A DNA stretch of 36,928 bases from Microbacteriaceae bacterium PS02332 (GCA_029959645.1 JASCOJ010000012.1:1-36928), one strand, 5' to 3'. Positions 1 through 8,633 are shown, numbered from the stretch's first letter. The notes: generated by a model from the letters alone, not told the origin. Made by a program: numbers and translations.

Positions 1-77
1 GGGGGGGGGTGTACTTTGAAAAACCCCCCCCCCCCCGCCCCGCCCCCGGGGGGCCCCGCCCCCCCCCCCTCGCCCGG
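1..77. other. Contig-end homopolymer tract, probable artefact
   Basis: This stretch is almost only runs of G and C, with one short mixed island at about 10-24. It carries no recognisable gene signal, and reading frames through it are low-complexity proline/glycine. Together with the poly-G at the other end it looks like sequencing or assembly noise at a contig terminus. The believable sequence starts at about 78. Positions 78-160 hold the region in front of nrdI, with no complete gene. An nrdH gene would be expected just upstream in this family of clusters but lies outside the window. Confidence 0.8.
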
Positions 78-160
78 TGGCGGGCAGACAGCCTGGAGGC
101 TCGTCCCGCCCCCGCCACACCCCTCCGGTCCGCAGTCCGCACCTCGCCAGGGAGCGCACC

Positions 161-577
161 ATGAGCCGCCTCGTCTACTTCTCGAGTGTCTCGGGCAACA
201 CCGCCCGGTTCGTGGAGAAGCTCGGCCAGGACGCCGACCGGATCCCGCTCCTCCCGAGCGAGCCGTTCCTCCACGCGGACGGCCCGTACGTGCTCGTCCT
301 GCCCACCTACGGCGGCGGCAACGGCCACGGAGCGGTCCCCAAGCAGGTCATCAAGTTCCTCAACGACGAACACAACCGGGCACTGATCCGGGGCGTGATC
401 GCCGCCGGCAACACGAACTTCGGCGAGGCCTACGGTCTCGCGGGCGACGTGATCGCACAGAAGTGCCACGTGCCCGTTCTCTACAGATTCGAACTCTTCG
501 GGACCCCTGACGACGTGTCGGCGGTCAACTCAGGATTGGAAGCATTTTGGACGCAGCAGTTGCAGACGTCGATCTGA
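161..577 (+). CDS. nrdI: NrdI flavodoxin-like protein of class Ib ribonucleotide reductase
   Basis: NrdI is a small FMN protein that supplies the oxidant used to assemble the dimanganese-tyrosyl radical cofactor of NrdF in the cytoplasm. The 138-residue product has the flavodoxin-type FMN phosphate loop (SSVSGNT, residues 8-14), the glycine-rich loop [10 protein letters not shown] (51-60) that shapes the flavin pocket, and a conserved GNTNFG segment (83-88). Length is normal for the family. The ATG at 161 is chosen because AGGGAG (149-154) precedes it at good spacing. The 3' end overlaps the start of nrdE by 31 bases if the TTG at 547 is used, so the two are probably co-translated in an nrd operon. 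Confidence 0.95.
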   Translation: MSRLVYFSSVSGNTARFVEKLGQDADRIPLLPSEPFLHADGPYVLVLPTYGGGNGHGAVPKQVIKFLNDEHNRALIRGVIAAGNTNFGEAYGLAGDVIAQKCHVPVLYRFELFGTPDDVSAVNSGLEAFWTQQLQTSI

Positions 578-2700
578 CGTCGCCGCAGACGGGGATGGAC
601 TACCACTCCCTCAACGCGATGCTCAACCTCTACGACGCGGACGGGAACATCCAGTTCGACAAGGATCGTGAGGCGGCCAAGCAGTTCTTCCTGCAGCACG
701 TCAACCAGAACACCGTCTTCTTCCACAACCTGAAGGAGCGGCTGGACTACCTGGTCGAGAACGAGTACTACGAGCAGGCGACGATCGACCTGTACTCGCT
801 GGACTTCATCCAGCAGCTCAACGACCTGGCGTACTCGAAGAAGTTCCGGTTCCAGACCTTCCTCGGCGCGTTCAAGTACTACACGAGCTACACGCTCAAG
901 ACGTTCGACGGCAAGCGCTACCTCGAGCGCTTCGAGGACCGCGTCGTGATGACCGCCCTCGGCCTCGCGCAGGGCAACGAGCAGCTCGCGATCGACCTCG
1001 TCGAGGAGATCATCGCCGGCCGCTTCCAGCCCGCCACCCCGACGTTCCTCAACACCGCGAAGGCCCAGCGCGGCGAGCTCGTCTCCTGCTTCCTCCTCCG
1101 CATCGAGGACAACATGGAGTCGATCTCGCGCGGGATCAACTCGTCGCTGCAGCTCTCGAAGCGCGGCGGCGGCGTGGCCCTGCTCCTCTCCAACATCCGC
1201 GAGGCCGGCGCCCCGATCAAGCAGATCGAGAACCAGTCCTCGGGCATCATCCCCGTGATGAAGCTGCTGGAAGACTCCTTCTCCTACGCGAACCAGCTCG
1301 GTGCGCGTCAGGGTGCCGGCGCGGTCTACCTCAGCGCCCACCACCCGGACATCATGAAGTTCCTCGACACGAAGCGCGAGAACGCGGACGAGAAGATCCG
1401 CATCAAGACGCTGTCGCTCGGTGTCGTCGTGCCGGACATCACGTTCGAGCTCGCGAAGAACAACGAGGACATGTACCTCTTCTCGCCGTACGACGTCGAG
1501 AAGGTCTACGGCGTCCCGTTCGGCGACGTCCCGATCTCCGAGAACTACCGCGCGATGGTCGACGACTCGCGCATCAAGAAGACGAAGATCAAGGCGCGTG
1601 ACTTCTTCACGACGATCGCCGAGATCCAGTTCGAGTCGGGCTACCCGTACATCGTGTTCGAAGACACGGTGAACAAGGCCAACCCGATCAAGGGCCGGAT
1701 CAACATGTCCAACCTGTGCTCGGAGATCCTGCAGGTCAACACCCCGACCACCTTCAACGAGGACCTCTCGTACAAGGAGATCGGCAAGGACATCTCCTGC
1801 AACCTCGGCTCGTTGAACATCGCGCTGACGATGGACTCGCCGGACTTCGGCAAGACCATCGAGACCGCCATCCGCGGCCTGACCTCGGTCTCGCAGATGT
1901 CGCACATCACCTCGGTGCGCAGTGTCGAGGACGGCAACGACAAGTCGCACGCCATCGGCCTCGGCCAGATGAACCTGCACGGCTACCTCGCTCGGGAGCG
2001 CGTCTACTACGGCTCCGACGAAGGCATCGACTTCACGAACATCTACTTCTACACGGTGCTGTTCCACGCCCTGCGCGCCTCGAACAACATCGCGATCGAG
2101 ACCGGCGAGACCTTCGACGGGTTCCGCGACTCGAAGTACGCGTCGGGCGAGTTCTTCGACAAGTACACCGACCAGGTCTGGACGCCGGCCACCCCGCGCG
2201 TTGCGTCGCTGTTCGACAACGCGAACATCACCATCCCGACGCAGGACGACTGGAAGGCGCTGAAGGCGTCCATCCAGGAGCACGGCATCTACAACCAGAA
2301 CCTGCAGGCCGTCCCGCCGACCGGTTCGATCTCGTACATCAACCACTCGACGTCGTCGATCCACCCGATCGCGTCGAAGATCGAGATCCGCAAGGAAGGC
2401 AAGCTCGGCCGCGTCTACTACCCGGCGCCGTTCATGACGAACGACAACCTGGACTACTACCAGGACGCGTACGAGATCGGCGCCGAGAAGATCATCGACA
2501 CCTACGCGGCTGCCACCCAGCACGTCGACCAGGGCCTGTCGCTGACGCTGTTCTTCAAGGACACCGCCACCACGCGCGACATCAACAAGGCCCAGATCTA
2601 CGCATGGCGCAAGGGCATCAAGACGATCTACTACATCCGTCTGCGCCAGCTCGCCCTCGAGGGCACCGAGGTCGAGGGCTGCGTTTCGTGCATGCTGTGA
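547..2700 (+). CDS. nrdE: Class Ib ribonucleoside-diphosphate reductase, alpha subunit
   Basis: NrdE reduces ribonucleoside diphosphates to deoxyribonucleotides together with NrdF. The 717-residue product is close to full-length mycobacterial NrdE. Visible catalytic elements are the redox cysteine pair C181 and C418, the active-site segment NLC-E with N389, C391 and E393, the radical-relay tyrosines Y695-Y696, and the C-terminal CVSCML tail (C712, C715) that exchanges electrons with NrdH/thioredoxin. The N-terminal ATP-cone of class Ia enzymes is absent, as expected for class Ib. The start is taken at TTG 547, behind GGAAG at 538-542; an ATG at 595 is an alternative, but its upstream signal is weak. 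Codon use is strongly biased to C/G-ending codons, consistent with high expression. Confidence 0.96.
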   Translation: MDAAVADVDLTSPQTGMDYHSLNAMLNLYDADGNIQFDKDREAAKQFFLQHVNQNTVFFHNLKERLDYLVENEYYEQATIDLYSLDFIQQLNDLAYSKKFRFQTFLGAFKYYTSYTLKTFDGKRYLERFEDRVVMTALGLAQGNEQLAIDLVEEIIAGRFQPATPTFLNTAKAQRGELVSCFLLRIEDNMESISRGINSSLQLSKRGGGVALLLSNIREAGAPIKQIENQSSGIIPVMKLLEDSFSYANQLGARQGAGAVYLSAHHPDIMKFLDTKRENADEKIRIKTLSLGVVVPDITFELAKNNEDMYLFSPYDVEKVYGVPFGDVPISENYRAMVDDSRIKKTKIKARDFFTTIAEIQFESGYPYIVFEDTVNKANPIKGRINMSNLCSEILQVNTPTTFNEDLSYKEIGKDISCNLGSLNIALTMDSPDFGKTIETAIRGLTSVSQMSHITSVRSVEDGNDKSHAIGLGQMNLHGYLARERVYYGSDEGIDFTNIYFYTVLFHALRASNNIAIETGETFDGFRDSKYASGEFFDKYTDQVWTPATPRVASLFDNANITIPTQDDWKALKASIQEHGIYNQNLQAVPPTGSISYINHSTSSIHPIASKIEIRKEGKLGRVYYPAPFMTNDNLDYYQDAYEIGAEKIIDTYAAATQHVDQGLSLTLFFKDTATTRDINKAQIYAWRKGIKTIYYIRLRQLALEGTEVEGCVSCML

Positions 2701-3813
<1,113 letters not shown>

Positions 3814-3833
3814 TCCCGGTCTGATCCGTGAGG

Positions 3834-3863
3834 ACGCCCCGCTGGCTCCGGCTGGTGGGGCGT
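3834..3863 (+). terminator. Possible hairpin terminator after nrdF
   Basis: ACGCCCC (3834-3840) and GGGGCGT (3857-3863) form a seven-base stem with a 16-base loop, 20 bases after the nrdF stop. The following bases (TTGCTCGTGT) are only weakly T-rich, so an intrinsic terminator is plausible but not certain. From 3864 to 4002 I see no gene. Confidence 0.4.
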
Positions 3864-4002
3864 TGCTCGTGTCAGCGCATCGTCGAACATGCGCCCCGTA
3901 CGGCAGCCCGCTCGAAGCTCCTTCCGGACGGGCCGTGTGACACGCCGGCCCCACAGGACGGCAGGTACGACACGTCGTGCTGGCCGGAGAATCCCCGAGC
4001 GG

Positions 4003-4461
4003 TCACTCCAGGAGCGATTGCACCGCGTTCCAGAGGTCGTGTTGCTGCCCTCCTGAGAACCAGGCACCAGCTCGCTTGTAGCGGTAGGCCGTGTTGCCTG
4101 CCTCGGCCCACCCGGACCTACGCACGTGACCGACGGGACTCCCGTTCGCTTCGGTCACGTCCCAGTCTGACGGCGAGCCACTCGGAGAGCCATCGCATGT
4201 CACGACGTAGTGGTGTCCAGCGTCGGTCTCGACCTCGAACCGCTGATGATGATCGAGGTCGGCGTCGCGACCCTGCTCCTGACCGTCGACCGTCACCCTT
4301 GCGATGTTCGCCTGCACGCCGCCATTCTGCAAGGCTCCGGGAGGATGCGTCGTCGTGCTGGAGCAAGTGCACGGCGTTCGAGCGGTGCCTGGCCCAGGCG
4401 AAGAGACCAGGGTCTTGAGGTCGATCCGAGCAATGCCGATGCTGAGCAGCGGGTCGGTCAC
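4003..4461 (-). CDS. Hypothetical protein downstream of the SDP-like locus
   Basis: I do not recognise this protein. From a GTG at 4461 it would have 152 residues and be soluble, with no signal peptide or membrane segment. It has a hydrophilic, histidine- and aspartate-rich middle, a mixed alpha/beta-looking part with two cysteines near residues 30-35, and a tail rich in W, Y and G. The start is uncertain: a TTG at 4512 would lengthen it by 17 residues and no good Shine-Dalgarno sequence is visible. The GTG lies at the end of a 33-bp segment that duplicates the 3' end of the PRC-barrel gene. It follows the PH-like membrane protein gene by 97 bases on the same strand, so it may be the last gene of the sdp-type operon, possibly an accessory or immunity factor; that role is a guess. 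Confidence 0.5.
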   Translation of the reverse strand: MTDPLLSIGIARIDLKTLVSSPGPGTARTPCTCSSTTTHPPGALQNGGVQANIARVTVDGQEQGRDADLDHHQRFEVETDAGHHYVVTCDGSPSGSPSDWDVTEANGSPVGHVRRSGWAEAGNTAYRYKRAGAWFSGGQQHDLWNAVQSLLE

Positions 4462-4490
4462 GCCGGTGGTGTCGTTCCCGCGCCCTCGGT
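4458..4490. repeat. 33-bp copy of the 3' end of the PRC-barrel gene
   Basis: This segment matches 7623-7655 at 30 of 33 positions. On the minus strand it encodes the same ending as the PRC-barrel protein (TEGAGTTPPA followed by a stop), but six codons further upstream the frame is closed by a stop, so only a fragment remains. The copy sits between the hypothetical gene and the PH-like membrane gene. It probably marks an old duplication or rearrangement border. Confidence 0.65.
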
Positions 4491-4558
4491 TCGGATGAAA
4501 GCCGCGCCTCAAGGCCGGGGCCGCGTCCGAGAACAGGTGACCAGCTCACCGAGCGAGA

Positions 4559-5011
4559 TCATGCGCGTTCGGGCACGATCGCGGCGATCACCTGCTCCGG
4601 GTCGTCCGACGTGGCGAGGAAGACCTGACCGTTGTCCCGGGTGATCTGGACGGCTTGTTGTCCGTTCGCGGCCAGGAGCAGGCCCTTCTTGCGACTGGAT
4701 CCCTTGACTCCCCAGCCGCCGAAGTCTTCGAGCGGGCGAACGTCGACGCTCGTGATCGACGCGATGTCATCGCGTCCTATCCGGACTGCCCAGAACGGGA
4801 CCGCGATGAGCCATACGGCTGTGCTGTTGGTCGTGATGACCACCGCCGGAGCAGCGAGCATCAGCGCGATGAGCCCAGCGCCGATGCCGAGCATCCACCA
4901 ACCGCCCGCCTGCGGGAACTCGGCGAGGGAGAACACGCACACCAACAAGGGACCGCCGCAGAGGATGAGTCGCAAGCCGATGTTGAACCGTTGCCAGGAG
5001 AGGATCTTCAT
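4559..5011 (-). CDS. Small membrane protein with PH-like C-terminal domain, candidate SDP immunity or accessory factor
   Basis: The 150-residue product has two hydrophobic segments near residues 10-30 and 36-56, and a third moderately hydrophobic stretch at about 58-76. The C-terminal half is hydrophilic and resembles the short bacterial PH (bPH-type) domains of actinobacterial membrane proteins: a GGWGVKG turn near 98-104, then alternating strands ending in DDPEQVIAAI. Its ATG overlaps the stop of the sdpB-like gene (ATGA, 5008-5011), so the two are almost certainly co-translated. No classical SdpI lies in the operon; a coupled small membrane protein is a natural immunity candidate by position, but nothing in the sequence proves that. 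It could also help SdpA/SdpB mature the toxin. Confidence 0.8.
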   Translation of the reverse strand: MKILSWQRFNIGLRLILCGGPLLVCVFSLAEFPQAGGWWMLGIGAGLIALMLAAPAVVITTNSTAVWLIAVPFWAVRIGRDDIASITSVDVRPLEDFGGWGVKGSSRKKGLLLAANGQQAVQITRDNGQVFLATSDDPEQVIAAIVPERA

Positions 5012-5955
5012 CGGTCAGTCCGATCTGTTGAAGGCACCCGGAGGTACAGCACGAGGAGTGCGGCCATGGAGAAGAAGAAGGACCAGAGTCCGAACACCAC
5101 CCCGATGCAGAGGTGGAATGCGAGCAGGGCTGGAAGGGCGATCCTGCGTGTGCTGGGTCGGACGAACAGCAACGCTGCCGCGAACAGCTCCAGAGCCATG
5201 ACGCCGTAATTGACAGCAACTGCGCCGATGAGCGAGTGCTGCGTCGCTTCGATGAGCCACAGCAGCGGCGCCGGCGGTCGAAAGCTCGGCTCCTGGATCC
5301 AATACCAGAGCGCTGTGCCGTTGGCCCACTCGGCGACGGCGAACTTCGCGATTGCCGCGTTCGCATAGAGCACTGAAGCTTGTACCCAGACGATCACGAG
5401 GACGGCCCAGGCTGTTCCTCGCGCGCCCCACGTCCGGGACCTCCATCCTTTGTCTCTGACCCAGTGGTTGCCCCGACGGTCCAGAAGGAGGAGCGGAACC
5501 AGGAGCAGCGTGAGCACCGCTGCGACCTGATCGCCGCCGTCACGGACGGGGGATCCGATGTTGAGACTCCACGAGACCCACCAGTGAGGGATCGCGGTGA
5601 CCGCTGGCAGGTAACCGCTGAGCACAACGAGCGTGACCGCAACCACGATCAGCAGCCTCAGCGGCGAACCGCCGCCAGCCGTGCAGAACAGGGACCATCG
5701 TGCGGTGACCGCATCACACACCACTCCATCGGGGTTGTCGGAGCTCGAGAGGAACAGCGCTCCGCTCGGTGTCAGAAGGACGGTCAGGAGCGTCGACAGC
5801 GCAAGCAAGGACCGAGCGATCGCCAGCGACGAGTTGTACGGCGAGTTGTGTTGGACGAGATCCGCTGCGCTGCGCAGGAGCGTCTGGCTCGTCGAGCTCG
5901 CGCTCCGCCACTCGGCCTGCACGCCGGTCGTCAGCCAGTGCAGGGTCACGCGCAC
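5008..5955 (-). CDS. sdpB: SdpB-family membrane protein (HTTM-like), toxin maturation
   Basis: SdpB-family proteins are multi-pass membrane proteins needed, with SdpA, to convert pro-SdpC into the active SDP peptide in Bacillus subtilis. This 315-residue product has the family signature near the N-terminus: an NSPYNSS...ARSLLALSTLLTVL block with the following ALF and a C-D-...-SLFC segment. It then has about six further hydrophobic helices, including AVLTLLLVPLLLLDRRGNHW and an ALWYWIQEPSF loop typical of HTTM/vitamin-K-carboxylase-like folds. Length is close to B. subtilis SdpB. Two in-frame GTGs, 5955 and 5949, are possible starts; GGAAG lies four bases before the first. The gene is 65 bases downstream of sdpA and overlaps the next gene by four bases. 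Codon use is less GC-rich than in the nrd genes. Confidence 0.88.
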   Translation of the reverse strand: MRVTLHWLTTGVQAEWRSASSTSQTLLRSAADLVQHNSPYNSSLAIARSLLALSTLLTVLLTPSGALFLSSSDNPDGVVCDAVTARWSLFCTAGGGSPLRLLIVVAVTLVVLSGYLPAVTAIPHWWVSWSLNIGSPVRDGGDQVAAVLTLLLVPLLLLDRRGNHWVRDKGWRSRTWGARGTAWAVLVIVWVQASVLYANAAIAKFAVAEWANGTALWYWIQEPSFRPPAPLLWLIEATQHSLIGAVAVNYGVMALELFAAALLFVRPSTRRIALPALLAFHLCIGVVFGLWSFFFSMAALLVLYLRVPSTDRTDR

Positions 5956-6020
5956 TCGACTTCCACTGCTACGACCTGCTCGATGGGAGCTTTGGTTCCG
6001 CGGAACGCCCAGGGGACAGG

Positions 6021-6476
6021 TTACCTGCGCGCGAGGATGACGTCGCCGCAGAGTGATTGCGCCGCGTCCTTGATCCGCACCCGTTGCGGCTTCAGGTCCG
6101 CACTGCACGCGGATACGGTCGCGGCGACGTCGCAGGGTCGCCACGCGTCGCCGTCGAGTTTCTCGATGACCCTGTCGACGTCGATACCGCCGAGTCGTGA
6201 GGCCCGGTTCAAACCGAATGCCCATCGTGGTTGCGCGTTCGGCGCGGTTCCGAGTTCCGAGCCGTTTTCGTCGAAGGCGACGACGAACGCTTCACGGGGC
6301 GATTTCGTGAAGAAAGACCAGCCCTCGGGCAGGATCTCCCGCACCACGTTCACCGCACGTTTCGTCCTCGGCGCAAGGTGATCCGCCGGTGGCAGGGAAA
6401 TCGCCGTCAGGCATGTCACGACGACGACGACGATCGCCCCGCACAACGCAAGCATGCGAGCCTGCTGACTGAGCAT
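6021..6476 (-). CDS. sdpA: SdpA-family protein, toxin maturation
   Basis: SdpA is the second protein required to produce mature SDP toxin from pro-SdpC. The 151-residue product has an N-terminal membrane anchor (about residues 8-28) and the family hallmark LPEGWSFFTKSPRE at 49-62. A FGLNRASRLGG segment follows near 87-97, and there are three cysteines in the C-terminal third (near residues 115, 124 and 143). The rest is expected outside the membrane. The ATG at 6476 lies six bases after the stop of the toxin gene and has no separate Shine-Dalgarno sequence, which suggests translational coupling. The order here is toxin-A-B, whereas in B. subtilis it is A-B-C. The C-terminus ends soon after the last cysteine, slightly shorter than I would expect for the family. 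Confidence 0.88.
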   Translation of the reverse strand: MLSQQARMLALCGAIVVVVVTCLTAISLPPADHLAPRTKRAVNVVREILPEGWSFFTKSPREAFVVAFDENGSELGTAPNAQPRWAFGLNRASRLGGIDVDRVIEKLDGDAWRPCDVAATVSACSADLKPQRVRIKDAAQSLCGDVILARR

Positions 6477-6482
6477 CGGTGA

Positions 6483-7121
6483 CTACGCGACCGTGGAGAC
6501 GATCTGCACAGCGAGTCGCTCGCGTGCTGCGGTGCTGTCGTCTCCGGCGGCGGCTTTACCGCACCAGGTCCACGCTCCGCACCACAGTGCCACTGAGACG
6601 ACGACTGCCGCGGCTGCAGTTGCCACGGCCGCGTTGTGCACGCCGACTGCCGCGTAGGCGACACACACGACAGCGACGCCGCATCGACCGCTTCCCTCCG
6701 CGGACGGTAGCCCCGCTGGCGCGATGCCTTCAGCATCCATCTCTGCGCGAGTGTGCTCGACGACGATCTGACCGAGGTGCGCCGACCCCCTCTGCACGCG
6801 GTAGACGTCTCCGCTCCGGAGGTCAGCGATGACCGGCTTCAATCGCTGTTCCTCTGCTGCCACCACTTCGATGCTGGCTGCATGGGCCTTCGCTCGGTAG
6901 TCGTCGAGGTCGAAGCTGTCCGACACGAGGAGGTCCTTGCCGACCTCGGTGCCGAGCTCACTTGCCAGATCGCCCGCCCCGTACGCGAGAGCGTCGACGA
7001 TGTCGACATCAGACGGACCGGTTGCCGTCGATGATGTGGTCGTGCCGTACGAGGGGGTGGCAATCATCAGGGACCCGACGAGAACGGCCGTAGCCCCGAG
7101 CGCGGCGATTGAGTGCTTCAC
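6483..7121 (-). CDS. sdpC: SdpC-family antimicrobial toxin precursor
   Basis: This 212-residue protein looks like the precursor of an SDP-like cannibalism toxin. A signal peptide covers about residues 1-26 (basic start, then ALGATAVLVGSLMIA, then polar residues). A hydrophilic, mostly helical propeptide (about 35-140) follows, then a very hydrophobic core from C147 to about G188. C147 and C153 give the C-x5-C that in B. subtilis SDP forms the disulfide between residues 1 and 7; the 42 residues from C147 to G188 match the length of mature SDP. A second C-x5-C (C181, C187) lies at the end of the core. A charged tail (about 189-212) would be removed. GTG 7121 is chosen because AAAGGA precedes it by six bases. 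Total length is close to SdpC (203 residues). The toxin activity is inferred from the family. Confidence 0.87.
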   Translation of the reverse strand: MKHSIAALGATAVLVGSLMIATPSYGTTTSSTATGPSDVDIVDALAYGAGDLASELGTEVGKDLLVSDSFDLDDYRAKAHAASIEVVAAEEQRLKPVIADLRSGDVYRVQRGSAHLGQIVVEHTRAEMDAEGIAPAGLPSAEGSGRCGVAVVCVAYAAVGVHNAAVATAAAAVVVSVALWCGAWTWCGKAAAGDDSTAARERLAVQIVSTVA

Positions 7122-7400
7122 AAGCAGTCCTTTCGTTGCGGGACCGATGCTGGCATGTCTATCTCGCCCGCACAACAGAACATGCAAAATATTACAAGTC
7201 AGGCATAGCGAGGCTGTCGTCGAAGTTGGCTTCAGCCTGTTTGCTGCTCTCGTCGCGATGGCTCAGCTTGAGTTCCGAACCCCGACCCCTGAGCCTCCGG
7301 GCCAGGCCCTGAGCCGGGGACCCATCGGGCACGACGGATCACGGCCACCTCCTCACCGAGCGGAGCCGTCAGCATCTTCCGGCGGCAACTACCCCGACCA

Positions 7401-7445
7401 GCGCCGCGCGCAAGGAGAGCCATCCCGCAGTTGGCGCCGGGGATG
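7401..7445 (-). pseudogene. Remnant of a MesD/MetE-like 3' region
   Basis: Positions 7419-7445 match 10071-10097 inside mesD at 25 of 27 bases, and similarity continues weakly down to 7401. On the minus strand it encodes NCGMALLARGAG, almost identical to the zinc-ligand segment NCGMAPLARGAA of MesD. No more of the gene is recognisable on either side. It is a fragment only, beside the sdp-type operon, and suggests that a MesD-like gene or part of it was once adjacent. Confidence 0.65.
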
Positions 7446-7520
7446 GCCTACACGCTCCGGCTCATCGCCGACATGTGAGGGGCGGCGGCGCCGTCGCCGC
7501 GTGTCCGCGACCATGTGGCT

Positions 7521-7560
7521 GACTGGAGGCACGGTGTCAGCTGGCACCGCGCCTCCAGTC
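7521..7560. repeat. Palindromic repeat, second copy
   Basis: Two 20-base arms (7521-7540 and 7541-7560) are complementary except for two positions, with no loop between them. The arms carry the same GACTGGAGGC-CGGTG core as the palindrome at 2756-2797. Partial half-sites with the same core (CCGGTCTGGAGGC) occur at 9866-9883 and 24424-24440. This indicates a dispersed extragenic palindrome family in this genome. It lies in front of the PRC-barrel gene's 3' end and could also act as a bidirectional terminator. Confidence 0.8.
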
Positions 7561-7622
7561 CGACGAGACAGAGCAGTACCGTCAGCTCCGTCCCGACGGC
7601 TCGGGTCAGTCGCCGGCGCTGC

Positions 7623-8048
7623 TCACGCCGGCGGCGTCGTGCCCGCGCCCTCGGTGTCGTCCGCACCCGCCGGACCGGTCCCGGCCTGATCGAGGCTCTC
7701 GTGCGGGTCGCCCATGTCGCCGGTCGCCTTGCCGGCGGGGGAGAGCCCGAAGTGCTTGCGGACCGCGTTCGCCTCGGTGACGGACAAGGTGTTCCCGGCT
7801 CCGGGGAGGGGCGCTCCCTTGATCGCGCTCTTCGCGTACCCGACGCGCAGGTCCGTGCCGTCGAACGTGGCGTCCTCGACCGGGACGAGCGTGGCGTGAC
7901 CCCCGAAGAGTCCTGTCACAACGCTGACGAACGCAGCGCTGCCGTCCTCGTCGGAGGGGAACACCTGCGCGACCTTGCCGACCGATGCGCCGTCGCGGTC
8001 CCGAACGGTCGCGTTCTCGACCTCGTGGATCATGCTCTTGGTGATCAT
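7623..8048 (-). CDS. PRC-barrel domain protein
   Basis: The 141-residue product starts with a PRC-barrel-like beta domain (about residues 5-75): an ENATVRDRDGASVGKVAQVF opening, then a VTGLFGGHATLVPVEDA strand pair. This is the pattern of small stress-associated PRC-barrel proteins such as those resembling YsnF/DUF2382 partners. A helical segment (about 88-107) and an unstructured glycine/threonine-rich tail follow. PRC domains bind RNA or protein partners; the role here is unknown. ATG 8048 is chosen by analogy to the family; TTG 8060 in the same frame is also possible, with GGGAG just upstream. The last ten codons are duplicated at 4458-4490. Confidence 0.82.
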   Translation of the reverse strand: MITKSMIHEVENATVRDRDGASVGKVAQVFPSDEDGSAAFVSVVTGLFGGHATLVPVEDATFDGTDLRVGYAKSAIKGAPLPGAGNTLSVTEANAVRKHFGLSPAGKATGDMGDPHESLDQAGTGPAGADDTEGAGTTPPA

Positions 8049-8181
8049 GGGCGTAGTCAACGCTCCCGACCTGTCCCACTTGTGTCAGTGACGGCGAGGC
8101 GAGCCCGAGCGCTTCAGCGGGGTGCTCCGGGTGGGTTGCGCTGCGCGCCCCGCGGGCCTCGGCCTGCTGGGCGTTCGCTGT

Positions 8182-8478
8182 TCAATGATGCGTCTCGTCG
8201 TGCCCGGTCGGTTGCGGCGCTGACGCTTCGGCGACGGCAGCAGCTGCTCGCTCGATCGAGACTCCGGGATGGCCTTCGCGGTACCTCCGGACGTCTGCGG
8301 GATCGATCTCTGTGCCGACAGGAAGCTCGATCGGCTCGCCGGAGCTCCAACTCGTCGTCGCCATCCAGAGCGTGACTGCTCCGATCCAGCCGGTGAGGAG
8401 CGGGCTCAGGTACAGGCACCCGTACGCCGTGGATGCAGCGCCGACGACGACCGCAGGGATGCGGATCAACCTCTTCAT
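8182..8478 (-). CDS. Small membrane protein, hypothetical
   Basis: From ATG 8478 this gives 98 residues: a short basic start, one or two hydrophobic helices (about 5-45, with a YLSPLLTGWIGAVTLWMA core), then a soluble tail with VGTEIDPADVRRYREGHPGVSIERA and a histidine-rich end. I do not recognise a family. The frame stays open upstream to a TTG/ATG region at 8511-8556, and no Shine-Dalgarno sequence clearly decides the start. It is divergent from the SdpI-like gene, with about 155 bases between the two start codons. A role in the toxin locus is possible only by position. Confidence 0.55.
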   Translation of the reverse strand: MKRLIRIPAVVVGAASTAYGCLYLSPLLTGWIGAVTLWMATTSWSSGEPIELPVGTEIDPADVRRYREGHPGVSIERAAAAVAEASAPQPTGHDETHH

Positions 8479-8592
8479 GGAAGAGCAGCATGCCCTGGCT
8501 TCGCTTGACATGCAACATGGGAACGGTGAAAGATCAGCATGCTTCCTGCCGCGCATGGCAGGACGCTGCGGTCTTCAGCATCACCGTCCGAT

Positions 8593-8612
8593 GGCCGAGC
8601 GCGCGCTCGGCC
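8593..8612. promoter_or_regulatory. Perfect 20-bp palindrome before the SdpI-like gene
   Basis: GGCCGAGCGCGCGCTCGGCC reads the same on both strands and is followed by TTTCT. It lies 21 bases before the GTG of the SdpI-like gene. It may be an operator for a dimeric regulator or, if transcribed, a short hairpin near the ribosome-binding site. No upstream gene on this strand would need a terminator here. Confidence 0.6.
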
Positions 8613-8633
8613 TTTCTGAGAAAGGGGTGGAGA

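Larger units (their letters stand above)
7122..7622. other. 500-base gap: sdp promoter region, gene remnant and repeat
   Basis: No intact gene is visible here. The part next to the toxin gene (7150-7196) should hold its promoter: it has an unusually AT-rich block (AAAATATTACAA, 7186-7197) and an inverted pair GCATGT (7153-7158) / ACATGC (7180-7185) that could be an operator, though I cannot assign -35 and -10 boxes with confidence. Positions 7401-7445 hold a decayed piece of a MesD-like gene, and 7521-7560 hold a palindromic repeat. The remainder is unassigned. Confidence 0.6.

Noticed and set aside
16-510. Proline-rich 164-codon frame at the left end
   Set aside because: It starts within the homopolymer artefact and overlaps nrdI in another frame.
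7232-7423. 63-codon frame in the gap beside the toxin gene
   Set aside because: It begins inside the MesD remnant and continues as unrelated sequence; better explained as debris than as a gene.
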